Origin: JAAFHB01 sp963675995
GTDB taxonomy: Bacteria > Bacteroidota > Bacteroidia > Bacteroidales > Prolixibacteraceae
Length of the DNA stretch: 64,000 nt
Assembly (NCBI GenBank): GCA_963675995.2
Contig: CAXXIY010000002.1
Span: 1,488,001 to 1,552,000 of the forward strand
Reading direction: 5' to 3'
A model generated the notes under the pieces. The model was not told the origin of the DNA and ran no database searches. It saw only the letters and a program-made list of their open reading frames with translations. Shown one piece after another: positions 25,049 to 33,899 of the stretch (positions within the stretch are counted from its first letter, which is position 1; each line of letters begins with the position of its first letter). Both the position numbers and the translations under genes were made by a program.

Positions 25049-26275
25049 GTGGATAAAAAATACAACAAATATTCAGCAGAAGATTTTACTCATGATATCA
25101 GTTTTATTAATTGGGTCAATAATGGGATAGATCAGAATGAATGGGAGAACTTTGTCAGGGAGAACCCCAATTTATCAAAAGATATTCATTCAGCCCGCCG
25201 GGTTGTTTCAGCTTTGAGGTTTAATAAAAAGGAATTATCGAAGGAGGAGGTGTATGAACTATTCAAGGAGATTGACTCATTTCATACACGGCAAAAACAA
25301 TCAAAACCAATCTTCCGTTTAGGGAAGTTAATGAAATATGCCGCACTCTTTGTCCTTGTTTTGTCCCTTGGGGCAGCCCTTCCGATTTTCTACTTTTCAA
25401 AACACTCCGGAAAGTACACCGAAATTTCAAGTTCATCTTCAAATTTCAATGAAGCCAAATTAATCCTTGCCGACGGAGAAGAAATCTTGCTTAAAGAAAA
25501 GCAGACTCAATTGCAGTTTAATGCAGCTGGAAACCAGATTAAGATTGATCAGGACAGTATCATCAATTACAATAAAAAAACTGATCCCAATACCATGCTT
25601 CAGGTGGTGATCCCTTATGGAAAACGTTCAACCCTCTTGTTGGCTGATGGGACGAAAGTTTGGCTGAACGCAGGTTCAAAGCTAATTTTTCCCCGGAAAT
25701 TCACGGGAAAATGCCGCAAAGTATTCCTGGTTGGCGAGGCTTATTTCGATGTTTTCAAAAACAGGGAGATCCCATTCATTGTTGGGACTGACAATATGAA
25801 TATTACCGTGCACGGGACCCAGTTTAATGTTCGCGACAATGATCACGAAAATGAGTTGGAAATTGTGCTGGTTGAAGGGGCGGTGAGCCTGAAAGAGAAG
25901 AGTCTGATGAATTTTTTGAATAAAGAGATCAGTCTGATTCCGAATCAGAGGGCTGTATACAATAAAACAGAGAACAAAACCAGCATCGAGTCGAATATCG
26001 ATGTTGCCTCCTATGTTTCGTGGAAGGAGGGTTTACTTGAATTCGACAGAGAGAGTATTCTTACGGTATTTAAAAGACTTTCAAAGTTTTATAATGTCAG
26101 TTTTGTCACTGAGGAGAGTGTTGAGTTAAACCGGAAAATCAGTGGTAAGCTAGATTTGAAAGAATCGTTGGGAGATGTAATGAAGATTGTTTCCGATGTG
26201 GCTCCCATCTCTTTTCGGATCGATCAAAACAAAGTTTATGTATATAGTAAAATAAACAGATTGCCTATGCGATAA
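25049..26275 (+). CDS. FecR family anti-sigma factor (FecR1)
   Basis: 408 residues, GTG start at 25049. The N-terminal cytosolic anti-sigma part (about 1-93) includes FINWVNNGIDQNEWENF, followed by one membrane helix (about 94-116, MKYAALFVLVLSLGAALPIF). The periplasmic FecR domain follows, with IPYGKRSTLLLADGTKVWLNAG, VFLVGEAYFDV and VHGTQFNVRD. A C-terminal DUF4974 domain (YNVSFVTEESVELNRKISG) completes it. It should hold sigma1 inactive until the N-terminal STN domain of SusC1 contacts it. Gene order and length are standard. Confidence 0.92.
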   Translation: MDKKYNKYSAEDFTHDISFINWVNNGIDQNEWENFVRENPNLSKDIHSARRVVSALRFNKKELSKEEVYELFKEIDSFHTRQKQSKPIFRLGKLMKYAALFVLVLSLGAALPIFYFSKHSGKYTEISSSSSNFNEAKLILADGEEILLKEKQTQLQFNAAGNQIKIDQDSIINYNKKTDPNTMLQVVIPYGKRSTLLLADGTKVWLNAGSKLIFPRKFTGKCRKVFLVGEAYFDVFKNREIPFIVGTDNMNITVHGTQFNVRDNDHENELEIVLVEGAVSLKEKSLMNFLNKEISLIPNQRAVYNKTENKTSIESNIDVASYVSWKEGLLEFDRESILTVFKRLSKFYNVSFVTEESVELNRKISGKLDLKESLGDVMKIVSDVAPISFRIDQNKVYVYSKINRLPMR

Positions 26276-26363
26276 AAAAAAGATCCGGAGAGTGCGGTCA
26301 ACACCCCCCGGATTCAGTATAAACGTCAATAAATATTAACGCTTCATTCAAACATTCAAAAGT

Positions 26364-29300
26364 ATGGAAAAAAATTGTGTGTATTCGCATTTCCGACAAG
26401 GGAGTGCTGGAAATCTATTAAAAAAGATGAAACTACTAATCGCTTTTTTCTTTGCAGGTTTACTTGGCGTATCAGCCAGCACCTACTCCCAGGAAACCAA
26501 ACTAAGTCTCAATGTTGACGAAATAACATTAAAGGAGGCCTTTAAACAGATTGAAAAGAAAAGTGAGTTTGTTTTCTTTTACAACGAAGATTATATTGAT
26601 GTCTACCGTAAGGTGAGTCTGAAGGCAAAGGATGAAAGTGTTGAATCGATTTTAAGTGAGTTGTTGGAGGGGAGCCAGAACACCTTCAAGCTCTATGACC
26701 GTCAGATTGTGATTCTTCCTCCAGAGGTTAAGGTGTCACCTTCGACAATTAAATCATCCACAAATGCAGAGCAGAAGAAGGATATTTCTGGTATGGTAAA
26801 AGATAGCAAAGGGCTTCCTGTTCCGGGTGCAACTGTCGTGGTTAAAGGTACAGTTAACGGAACGGTCACCGACAGCAATGGCCGATTTACCCTTAGTATA
26901 CCGGCTGATGCCAAAATACTCCTGTTTTCATTTGTAGGAATGAAAACGCAGGAATTTCCAATCGGAACTAAAACGGTGGTTGATATTACCATGTTTGAAG
27001 AAACAGTCGGATTGGATGAGGTCGTTGCAGTTGGATATGGTACACAGAAAAAGAGAGATATTATTGGTTCTATAGCCTCTCTGTCTGCAGAAGATGTTGC
27101 ACGAACTGCCCCTGCATCAATTGAATCTACCCTTCAGGGTATGGCCGCCGGAGTACAGGTGAATTCAAGCGCCGGAGTACCAGGTGCCCCTCAGCAGGTT
27201 AAGATTCGTGGGATAGGTTCAATATCATCGGGCACCGATCCTCTTTGGATTGTAGATGGGATCCCCGTAGTGAGCGGTCAGATGGACAGAAGCTATGATG
27301 GAGAGACCAATCAAAGTATCCTGGCTATGCTAAATCCAAGTGATATCGAATCAATTCAGATATTGAAGGATGCCGCAGCTACATCCATTTATGGCTCGCG
27401 TGGTTCAAATGGGGTAATTCTGGTATCTACGAAAACCGGAAAGAAGGGACAAACCAAGGTTGATTTTGATCTTAAAACCGGAATAAGCAACTGGGCAAAA
27501 ACAGATATCGGTTATGCAAATAACACCGATTATATTGCAATCATGGATAAAGCTTTCACTAACCGTGGTGCCGGTACGTACAGTGTTCCAAATACCATCA
27601 AACAATTAGATGGTGCTACCGAAACGATGACAAGGGAAGAGGCACTGGCAACAAACACCAATTGGGCTGATGTTATCTCAAGAACAGGTTCTTTCTATGA
27701 AGCAAACCTTGCAGTAAGCCAGGGTACGGATCGAGGAAACTCCTATTTATCCCTGAAATACCGGAACGAGGATAGTAACCTCAAGTTTAACAGTTTGGAA
27801 ACTTACTCGGCAAATGTAAATTTAAATTACAAGCTATTTAAAGGCTTTGATTTGGGATATCACATGGTGGCCTCTTATACGGACAATGATCGGATAAAAT
27901 CAGGGGATGGAAAACGGGGCGCTGGTGGCTGGGCGCAGATTAACTCAAATGCACTTCCATGGATGAAAGTTTATGATCCAATGGGATTAAACGGATATTG
28001 GAATTCCAGGGCTGCGATAAATCCGCTTGCGGGTATCGATCCAATTAACGCTCAGTCAAACCTGAAAACCTTGAATCTCCTTTCCGGGTTAAATGGAACA
28101 TGGCAAACCCCTATTGAGGGATTATCGTTAAAAGGGGAATTGGGAATGAACTATGTTGCCAACCGTGCCCGTTCCTGGATAGGCACTGCTCTTTTGGTTA
28201 ATGGCGCCGTGGCACAGGAAAGCAAATACGAAGTCAGTACGTTAAACTATAATGCTTATTTCAACTATGATGTTCCAATCAACGAAAATCACATTCTGAA
28301 TCTGGTTACTGGTATTGAAAATACCCGTTCTACAGGACATTACATGACCATGAGAGGTGAAGGTTTGGTTGGTACATATCCTGAAGTTGGTACTCCAAAT
28401 GTACTAAGCGGAAGTTCCGCACTCGGCGGTGAATCTTACTTAAGAGGGTATTTTGGTCGTGCAAATTATAAATTACTCAATAAATACCTGGCCGGAGTTA
28501 GCATTCGCCGGGATGGCATCTCCCAGTTTACTGCACAAAATCGCTGGGCAACATTTGTCTCAGGATCACTCGGCTGGGTTATTTCTGAAGAAAAATTCTT
28601 TCATTTCAAACCAATCAGTCTTTTAAAATTGAGAGGCAGTTTTGGTCAAACGGGTAATACCAATATCCCGGGTGGAATAACCTCTGATAAATGGGGGATC
28701 AATAGTGGTACAGGAACTTTAGAGGGGAAAAATAACACTTTTCTTAATAATATCGGCAATTCTGATATTAAATGGGAAACGACCAATTCGCTGGATGTCG
28801 GTATTGATTATGGCATTTTCAATAACCGTATCAATGGTTCGATTGCCTACTATCGTAAAAAGGTTAGCGATATGTTGCTTGCCGTTAGTTTACCACCTTC
28901 AGCCGGTATTTATGGTGGTAATACATGCTGGCAAAATATCGGTGACATGCAAAATAGTGGATTTGAGTTTAATGTAAATGCAGTGGTGGTCAACAAACCT
29001 GATTTTACCTGGAATGTAGGCTTTAACATCTCCACCAACCAGAATAAAGTACTCTCTTTAGACCCAAAATCAGATCTTAATCATGTTGGTTTACTTCAAG
29101 CGGGTGAGGCCGGAATAATTCGTACCATTACAAAGTCGGGTCTTGCATGGGGTACCTACTATATGGCTGAATATGCAGGAGTTGATTCTCAAAAAGGGAT
29201 TCCGCTGATTTATGAGGTAAAAAAACTGGAAGATGGCACCACCGAACACACCGGAAAGATCATCCCTGCAACCAGCGAAAACATGAGTGCCAACCTGATG

Positions 29301-29879
29301 ATGCTACAGGGTAAATCAGCTGTTCCTAAAATCTTAGGAGGTTTGAACATGACCTTTACCTATAAAAGTTTTGACTTAGGATTTATTTGCTCCTTTGTAA
29401 CCGGAAATTATATCTATAACAGGCTGTTACAGAGCTCTATGATTCCTAATGCCGGAATGTTGGTTGCAAACAGAAAATTATTGACAGAGGCCTGGACTAA
29501 ACCGGGAGATGTCACCTACTGGCCGATGGTTACTGCAGGCAATCTTTATAACTATGATAACCTGGGTAATGCGACTACAACGGGTGTGAGCTATGGTTCC
29601 GATAATAACACTCCGTCTTCTCAATATCTTGAAAAAGGTGATTACCTGAAACTTCGAAATTTGACCCTTGGTTACCGGGTGCCAAACCGATTGACGAACA
29701 GATACAAAATCAATAACGTCCGTCTGTCTGTTTCTGCAAATAATTTACTGACTTTGACTAAGTTCTCAGGATACAATCCCGAACTTGATATTGATCAGGT
29801 AAGTGGTGGAAGTTACTCCTCATTTTCTTCCATGCCTGCATCACGTACATTTATGTTTGGGTTGAGTGTTAACTTTTAA
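26364..29879 (+). CDS. SusC/RagA-type TonB-dependent outer-membrane transporter (SusC1) with STN domain
   Basis: 1171 residues. The long basic N-region (MEKNCVYSHFRQG..KKMKLL) with a signal peptide ending STYSQ is typical for the transducer type. In order: STN domain (about 45-115, FVFFYNEDYIDV), carboxypeptidase-regulatory-like domain (140-215, VPGATVVVKGT), TonB box region and plug (LDEVVAVGYGTQ, VKIRGIGSISSG, PLWIVDGIPV, LKDAAATSIYGSRGSNGVI), then the 22-stranded barrel ending in RTFMFGLSVNF. The STN domain and FecR1 just upstream mean it signals to sigma1 as well as importing glycan. SusD1 follows 12 bp later. Confidence 0.95.
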   Translation: MEKNCVYSHFRQGSAGNLLKKMKLLIAFFFAGLLGVSASTYSQETKLSLNVDEITLKEAFKQIEKKSEFVFFYNEDYIDVYRKVSLKAKDESVESILSELLEGSQNTFKLYDRQIVILPPEVKVSPSTIKSSTNAEQKKDISGMVKDSKGLPVPGATVVVKGTVNGTVTDSNGRFTLSIPADAKILLFSFVGMKTQEFPIGTKTVVDITMFEETVGLDEVVAVGYGTQKKRDIIGSIASLSAEDVARTAPASIESTLQGMAAGVQVNSSAGVPGAPQQVKIRGIGSISSGTDPLWIVDGIPVVSGQMDRSYDGETNQSILAMLNPSDIESIQILKDAAATSIYGSRGSNGVILVSTKTGKKGQTKVDFDLKTGISNWAKTDIGYANNTDYIAIMDKAFTNRGAGTYSVPNTIKQLDGATETMTREEALATNTNWADVISRTGSFYEANLAVSQGTDRGNSYLSLKYRNEDSNLKFNSLETYSANVNLNYKLFKGFDLGYHMVASYTDNDRIKSGDGKRGAGGWAQINSNALPWMKVYDPMGLNGYWNSRAAINPLAGIDPINAQSNLKTLNLLSGLNGTWQTPIEGLSLKGELGMNYVANRARSWIGTALLVNGAVAQESKYEVSTLNYNAYFNYDVPINENHILNLVTGIENTRSTGHYMTMRGEGLVGTYPEVGTPNVLSGSSALGGESYLRGYFGRANYKLLNKYLAGVSIRRDGISQFTAQNRWATFVSGSLGWVISEEKFFHFKPISLLKLRGSFGQTGNTNIPGGITSDKWGINSGTGTLEGKNNTFLNNIGNSDIKWETTNSLDVGIDYGIFNNRINGSIAYYRKKVSDMLLAVSLPPSAGIYGGNTCWQNIGDMQNSGFEFNVNAVVVNKPDFTWNVGFNISTNQNKVLSLDPKSDLNHVGLLQAGEAGIIRTITKSGLAWGTYYMAEYAGVDSQKGIPLIYEVKKLEDGTTEHTGKIIPATSENMSANLMMLQGKSAVPKILGGLNMTFTYKSFDLGFICSFVTGNYIYNRLLQSSMIPNAGMLVANRKLLTEAWTKPGDVTYWPMVTAGNLYNYDNLGNATTTGVSYGSDNNTPSSQYLEKGDYLKLRNLTLGYRVPNRLTNRYKINNVRLSVSANNLLTLTKFSGYNPELDIDQVSGGSYSSFSSMPASRTFMFGLSVNF

Positions 29880-29891
29880 AATTCAATAGTG

Positions 29892-31523
29892 ATGAAAAAT
29901 ATCTTAAAAACTATAATAGTAATATTCCTCCTTGTTTCGGGTGTTTCGTGCAATCAGGACAGCTTTTTCGAATTACAAAGGCCGAATCAATACCCTTGGA
30001 ACACAGTTAGTGAACTTGAACTTGCAGTAAGACAGCCTTACCTGTTAATGATGGGCAATGCCTGGGGCAGTCCCGTTGGCGCTCTGGGATTGAGGGGTTT
30101 TGCAGAGTCAGACGTTTGTCAATATATTGAGGGAATTACAGGTGCCAGTTATTACTACGAATATTACACCCGTCAGTGGAAAACTACCGTCCTGAACAAT
30201 GACAGAGAATTGGAAAATGCTTTTAGTTATCTGTATCAAATATCAACTGCAACCAATGCTCCTTTGCAATTGATCAACAATGCGGAAAAAGCAGGGAAAG
30301 ATGTATTTGACAATATGACTGAGTCCGACCGCCAAATGGTAAAACGTTACAAGGGTGAATTGTTGTTTATGCGTGCAGTTGGTTATTGGTATCTTGCAAG
30401 AACTTGGGCCCCACCTTATAACCCTGATGGGAATAATAGTGGAAAATACTTCGTTTTACGTCGCGATTATGTCAATGGTGCCGATGATATAAAGAACGGT
30501 GCACTTGCAACGGTCGAAGAGGTATACAGCTCAATTGTTCAGGACCTTAAAGATGCAATCAGTCTGCTTCCCACATCTTATGTCACCACAGAGTTAAGTC
30601 AGCGTTCACGTGTGAACAAGTATGCTGCTGAGGCAATGTTGGCCCGTATTTACTTCTATATGGGTAAATATGCCTTGTCCAAAACCTTACTGGACGATAT
30701 CATCAACAGCGGAATGTACAATATGAAAGATGACCCAATCCAGGCATTCAACAAGGTTGCAGGTGAAGGTAGCAGCGGAGAAATTCTCTGGGAAATTGCC
30801 ATTAACAGCACCTCAAGTAAATTCGACCGTAATCCATCGATCTTCTCTAAAAACAACTATACGGCTAATGGCGGGCGTGGTACGAACTGGAATCATTGCG
30901 CCTGGGCTTGCTTTACCCTTTCCTACACTGCATGCCAGCAGATTGGCTGGATGAACAAAGATCTCTCAGTAGGTCCGACTGCAGCCGCTGATAAACGATA
31001 TACCCAAACATTTATCCGACTGGAAGCCTATAAGGCAAATCCATGGAACGTTTCTACCAACCCTGTGGAATATTGGGCACATCAGAATACATACGAAACG
31101 CGATACCCCATTCCGGTACCTTATATCTGGCAGGACAAGCATTTCCGGGCCCCAACCAGTGGACGACGCTCAAACCGTGCGATGCTACGATTGGCTGAAG
31201 TTTACCTGACCCGTGCCACGTTGCGTCTTAAAGATGGTGATAAAACCGGTGCCGCAGACGATCTGAATGTGGTACGCACCAGAGCCGGCCTACCTAATAT
31301 CGCATCAGCCGATATCACTGAACTTGCTATCGAGAACGAACGCATCAAGGAACTTACCGGCGAACATGCTGATCGTCTTTTATACCTGATTGCGATGCGT
31401 AAACCCATCGGCATTGGTGACCGGGATCCTGGTAAATACTCACCTATCCAGCCACCCTATGCTGACTATTACTGGCAAATTCCATTGGCCGAACAACAGC
31501 AGAATCAGGCATATAACAAATAG
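29892..31523 (+). CDS. SusD/RagB family glycan-binding lipoprotein (SusD1)
   Basis: 543 residues from the ATG at 29892; the GTG one codon earlier is less likely. Lipoprotein signal with lipobox VSC (MKNILKTIIVIFLLVSGVSC). SusD motifs: an RPNQYPW-type start, KRYKGELLFMRAVGYWYLARTWAPPY (TPR-like helix pair), YAAEAMLARIYFYMG, and the C-terminal RRSNRAMLRLAEVYLTRA, ERIKELTGEHADRLLYLI. It should sit as a lid on SusC1 at the cell surface and bind glycan. A perfect terminator follows, ending the first module. Confidence 0.93.
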   Translation: MKNILKTIIVIFLLVSGVSCNQDSFFELQRPNQYPWNTVSELELAVRQPYLLMMGNAWGSPVGALGLRGFAESDVCQYIEGITGASYYYEYYTRQWKTTVLNNDRELENAFSYLYQISTATNAPLQLINNAEKAGKDVFDNMTESDRQMVKRYKGELLFMRAVGYWYLARTWAPPYNPDGNNSGKYFVLRRDYVNGADDIKNGALATVEEVYSSIVQDLKDAISLLPTSYVTTELSQRSRVNKYAAEAMLARIYFYMGKYALSKTLLDDIINSGMYNMKDDPIQAFNKVAGEGSSGEILWEIAINSTSSKFDRNPSIFSKNNYTANGGRGTNWNHCAWACFTLSYTACQQIGWMNKDLSVGPTAAADKRYTQTFIRLEAYKANPWNVSTNPVEYWAHQNTYETRYPIPVPYIWQDKHFRAPTSGRRSNRAMLRLAEVYLTRATLRLKDGDKTGAADDLNVVRTRAGLPNIASADITELAIENERIKELTGEHADRLLYLIAMRKPIGIGDRDPGKYSPIQPPYADYYWQIPLAEQQQNQAYNK

Positions 31524-31540
31524 GAATTGTTAGATAGATA

Positions 31541-31584
31541 AAAAAAGCAATACTTCCTTTAATTGATGGAAGTATTGCTTTTTT
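31541..31584 (+). terminator. Intrinsic terminator after SusD1
   Basis: Perfect 17-bp stem (AAAAAAGCAATACTTCC at 31541-31557 with its reverse complement at 31568-31584), 10-nt loop, followed by more T. It separates the two SusC/D modules. Confidence 0.9.
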
Positions 31585-31722
31585 TTCATATGTGCATTTA
31601 ATAAGTAGCATAAACTATCTATTGTCGTAATCGGTAAACAGCAATTAAAATAGTACATTCTGCCTTTTCGATTGGGGAATATCGCATGTCGTAAAAATAT
31701 TTTAAATTAAATGGATTTTGAA

Positions 31723-31750
31723 TGTTAGATTTTTCCTTTTGAATCGTATT
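31723..31750 (+). promoter_or_regulatory. Candidate ECF-sigma promoter upstream of sigma2 (copy 1 of a shared motif)
   Basis: TGTTAGATT, nine unconserved bases, then GAATCGTATT; CCTGT follows shortly after. The same two blocks with the same 9-bp gap occur at 33670-33697. This layout looks like -35 and -10 elements, and the -10-like block ends 162 nt before the sigma2 ATG. The remaining gap between the terminator and sigma2 shows no gene. Confidence 0.55.
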
Positions 31751-31912
31751 CCCTGTTAGTAAAAAGTTAAAATATTATTCCAAAAGATTTTTTTTGTCTA
31801 GGTTGATTGGACTGTTTCAAGACCATCTGGATTAACAGCCAGCGTATTTGAAATACGGACAATTTTATTGAACATCGTTTTGAAAATTAATCTGTTGCAA
31901 CAGAATTAAACT

Positions 31913-32488
31913 ATGGACAAGGAGGAACTATTACATATTGAAAGACTTAGAAATGGCTCATATCAGTCTTTCAAGTTTTTATATGATCATTATGTTGATT
32001 CGTTATATGGATATACCATCGAACTCACCCGATCGAAGGTATTGGCAAATGAATTAGTTCAGGACACTTTCGTGAAGGTGTGGATTAATCGTGGTTCAAT
32101 CCGCCCTGAGTTTCGGTTTAAATCCTTCCTTTTCAAAATTGCAAAGAATCAGCTGATTGATGAATTCCGCAAGAAGTTAAGAGATCCACTATTCGAGGAC
32201 TACCTTTTTCATCAGGGTAATCCCATCGTTGCCGAAAATCCGGTTGATCTGAAGGTTGATTTTGATGACTTTAGGGAACACTTACGATTAGCTAAAAAGA
32301 AACTAACACCACGTCAGCAGGAAGTTTTTGAGCTAAGCAAAGAACAAGGGTATTCGGCAGGAGAGATTGCATCCCGTTTTAAAATCACGGAACAAACAGT
32401 TTATAATCAGCTCTATTTGTCAATTCGAATATTACAAAAGGAAATGGGCTCTTTTGCCAAATTATTCATACTCTTCTTTTTACTGTAA
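31913..32488 (+). CDS. ECF-type RNA polymerase sigma factor (sigma2 of the locus)
   Basis: 191 residues, ATG start. Region 2: ELVQDTFVKVWINRGSIRPEFRFKSFLFKIAKNQLIDEFRKK (about 45-85). Region 4: LTPRQQEVFELSKEQGYSAGEIASRFKITEQTVYNQLYLSIRIL. This is a second FecI-like Bacteroidota sigma, clearly diverged from sigma1, so the modules are not a recent duplication. A short hydrophobic C-terminal end (FAKLFILFFLL) is seen in many Bacteroidota ECF sigmas of SusCD loci. FecR2 follows 84 bp downstream. A candidate autoregulatory promoter lies upstream. Confidence 0.92.
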   Translation: MDKEELLHIERLRNGSYQSFKFLYDHYVDSLYGYTIELTRSKVLANELVQDTFVKVWINRGSIRPEFRFKSFLFKIAKNQLIDEFRKKLRDPLFEDYLFHQGNPIVAENPVDLKVDFDDFREHLRLAKKKLTPRQQEVFELSKEQGYSAGEIASRFKITEQTVYNQLYLSIRILQKEMGSFAKLFILFFLL

Positions 32489-32572
32489 AATATTGTTAAA
32501 TAATTTGGATCTAATAATAGATTTGATCAGAAATATGTAATGGCTTAAATCGGCAAAAATATACCCTATGAA

Positions 32573-33559
32573 ATGACAAATCCAATTGAACTACTTTTAA
32601 AAAAATATCTTTCAGGTACGATTACAATTGATGAATACAAACATTTTCAGGAGATTGTGGCTTCTTTCAATAAAGAAGAATTGGAATCATTGATGGAGTC
32701 ATACTGGCTTGAGTATCGTCCGGAAAGAAAATACAAGAAACACAATTTTGAAGAATTAATTGCGGAGATTGCTAATCGTGTAAAACCAAACCCCATTCTA
32801 CTAAATCTGAAAATTTTCTGGCAGGCAGCTGCCATCTTGCTATTACCACTTTTAATTGCAGCAACATTTTACTTTTGTATTCGCAATCATCAATTAGAGA
32901 AACACTTTGCCCAAAAGATGAATATCACCGTCAACAGCGGTGAACGCGCCCATCTCCAGCTACCCGACGGAACAACTGTCCGAATGAATTCTGCCAGTTC
33001 CGTTACCTATCCGGCAAATTTTGGATTTCAGAAACGGGAGATCTCACTCAGTGGCGAGGCATTTTTTACTGTTGCCAAAGATGCTATACATCCTTTCATT
33101 GTTTCAACTCCATATCTGCAGGTTAAGGTATTAGGAACGGTTTTCAATCTGGATGCTTACGAAAGCACCGATAGAGTTGAGACTGCTTTGCTTGAGGGAG
33201 CGGTTGAAATAGCCACTAAAAGTGATCCTCCAAAGACAGCATTTTTAAAACCAAATGAGAAGGCGGTCTTTCACAAAAAGACTGGTGAGCTAACTGTTGA
33301 AAAAACCGATTTGCGGAGCGAAACCGCATGGCTAAATGGAGAACTAATCTTTCGGTCAGTTACTTTTGAGGAGATGATTCTGGTATTAAGCAGGTATTAT
33401 GGCATTGAAATCGATGTAGTTTCAAACAAGGTTCATAATGAGAGATTTACTGGAAGTTTTAACGCAAAAAACATGTCTGATATCCTTGATCTCTTAAAAT
33501 TCCACTATCAGTTTACTTACACACTGAATAACAACAAGGCAACGATCGTTTTTAAGTAG
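32573..33559 (+). CDS. FecR family anti-sigma factor (FecR2)
   Basis: 328 residues. N-terminal cytosolic part (1-80) with KKYLSGTITIDEY; membrane helix about 82-103 (FWQAAAILLLPLLIAATFYFC); periplasmic FecR domain with VNSGERAHLQLPDGTTVRMNSAS, ISLSGEAFFTV and VKVLGTVFNLDAY; C-terminal DUF4974 (YYGIEIDVVSNKVHNERFTGSF). It should control sigma2 in response to SusC2. It lies 84 bp after sigma2 with no terminator between, in contrast to the sigma1-FecR1 pair. Confidence 0.92.
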   Translation: MTNPIELLLKKYLSGTITIDEYKHFQEIVASFNKEELESLMESYWLEYRPERKYKKHNFEELIAEIANRVKPNPILLNLKIFWQAAAILLLPLLIAATFYFCIRNHQLEKHFAQKMNITVNSGERAHLQLPDGTTVRMNSASSVTYPANFGFQKREISLSGEAFFTVAKDAIHPFIVSTPYLQVKVLGTVFNLDAYESTDRVETALLEGAVEIATKSDPPKTAFLKPNEKAVFHKKTGELTVEKTDLRSETAWLNGELIFRSVTFEEMILVLSRYYGIEIDVVSNKVHNERFTGSFNAKNMSDILDLLKFHYQFTYTLNNNKATIVFK

Positions 33560-33669
33560 TAAACTTCAATTCTGAATTTTATACCACTTATAATCCTGAT
33601 GATTTCCAAACAATTCACCCTTTTATCCTATCGGAATCAGAACATGTTTTAATATTTTGTGATTGGTCA

Positions 33670-33697
33670 TGTTAGATTCGGCATTACGAATCGTATT
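33670..33697 (+). promoter_or_regulatory. Candidate ECF-sigma promoter upstream of SusC2 (copy 2 of a shared motif)
   Basis: TGTTAGATT, nine bases, GAATCGTATT, then A and CCTGT, as at 31723-31750, in the same order and spacing. Only about two of the nine spacer bases agree, so the two blocks, not the whole segment, are conserved. It ends 202 nt before the SusC2 ATG at 33900. The rest of 33560-33899 shows no gene. Confidence 0.55.
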
Positions 33698-33899
33698 ACC
33701 TGTGTTAACCGGAGAGATATTTCCCATTAACAAGAAGGTAACTGCTAATCGCTAATTTTAATTCCCTGGTAATGCCTATGATCAAATGATATAATATTAA
33801 ACAGGGGAATCGGGGAATTTATATTTTTCAATTCTCGGGGGGACAATACACCTTAGCATATTGAAAAACGCTGAAATACAAACAACCAAATCAATTATT

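Noticed and set aside
26276..26363. Terminator or riboswitch before SusC1
   Set aside because: Only a short ATCCGG/CCGGAT pairing with mismatches and no T-run is visible; too weak to list.
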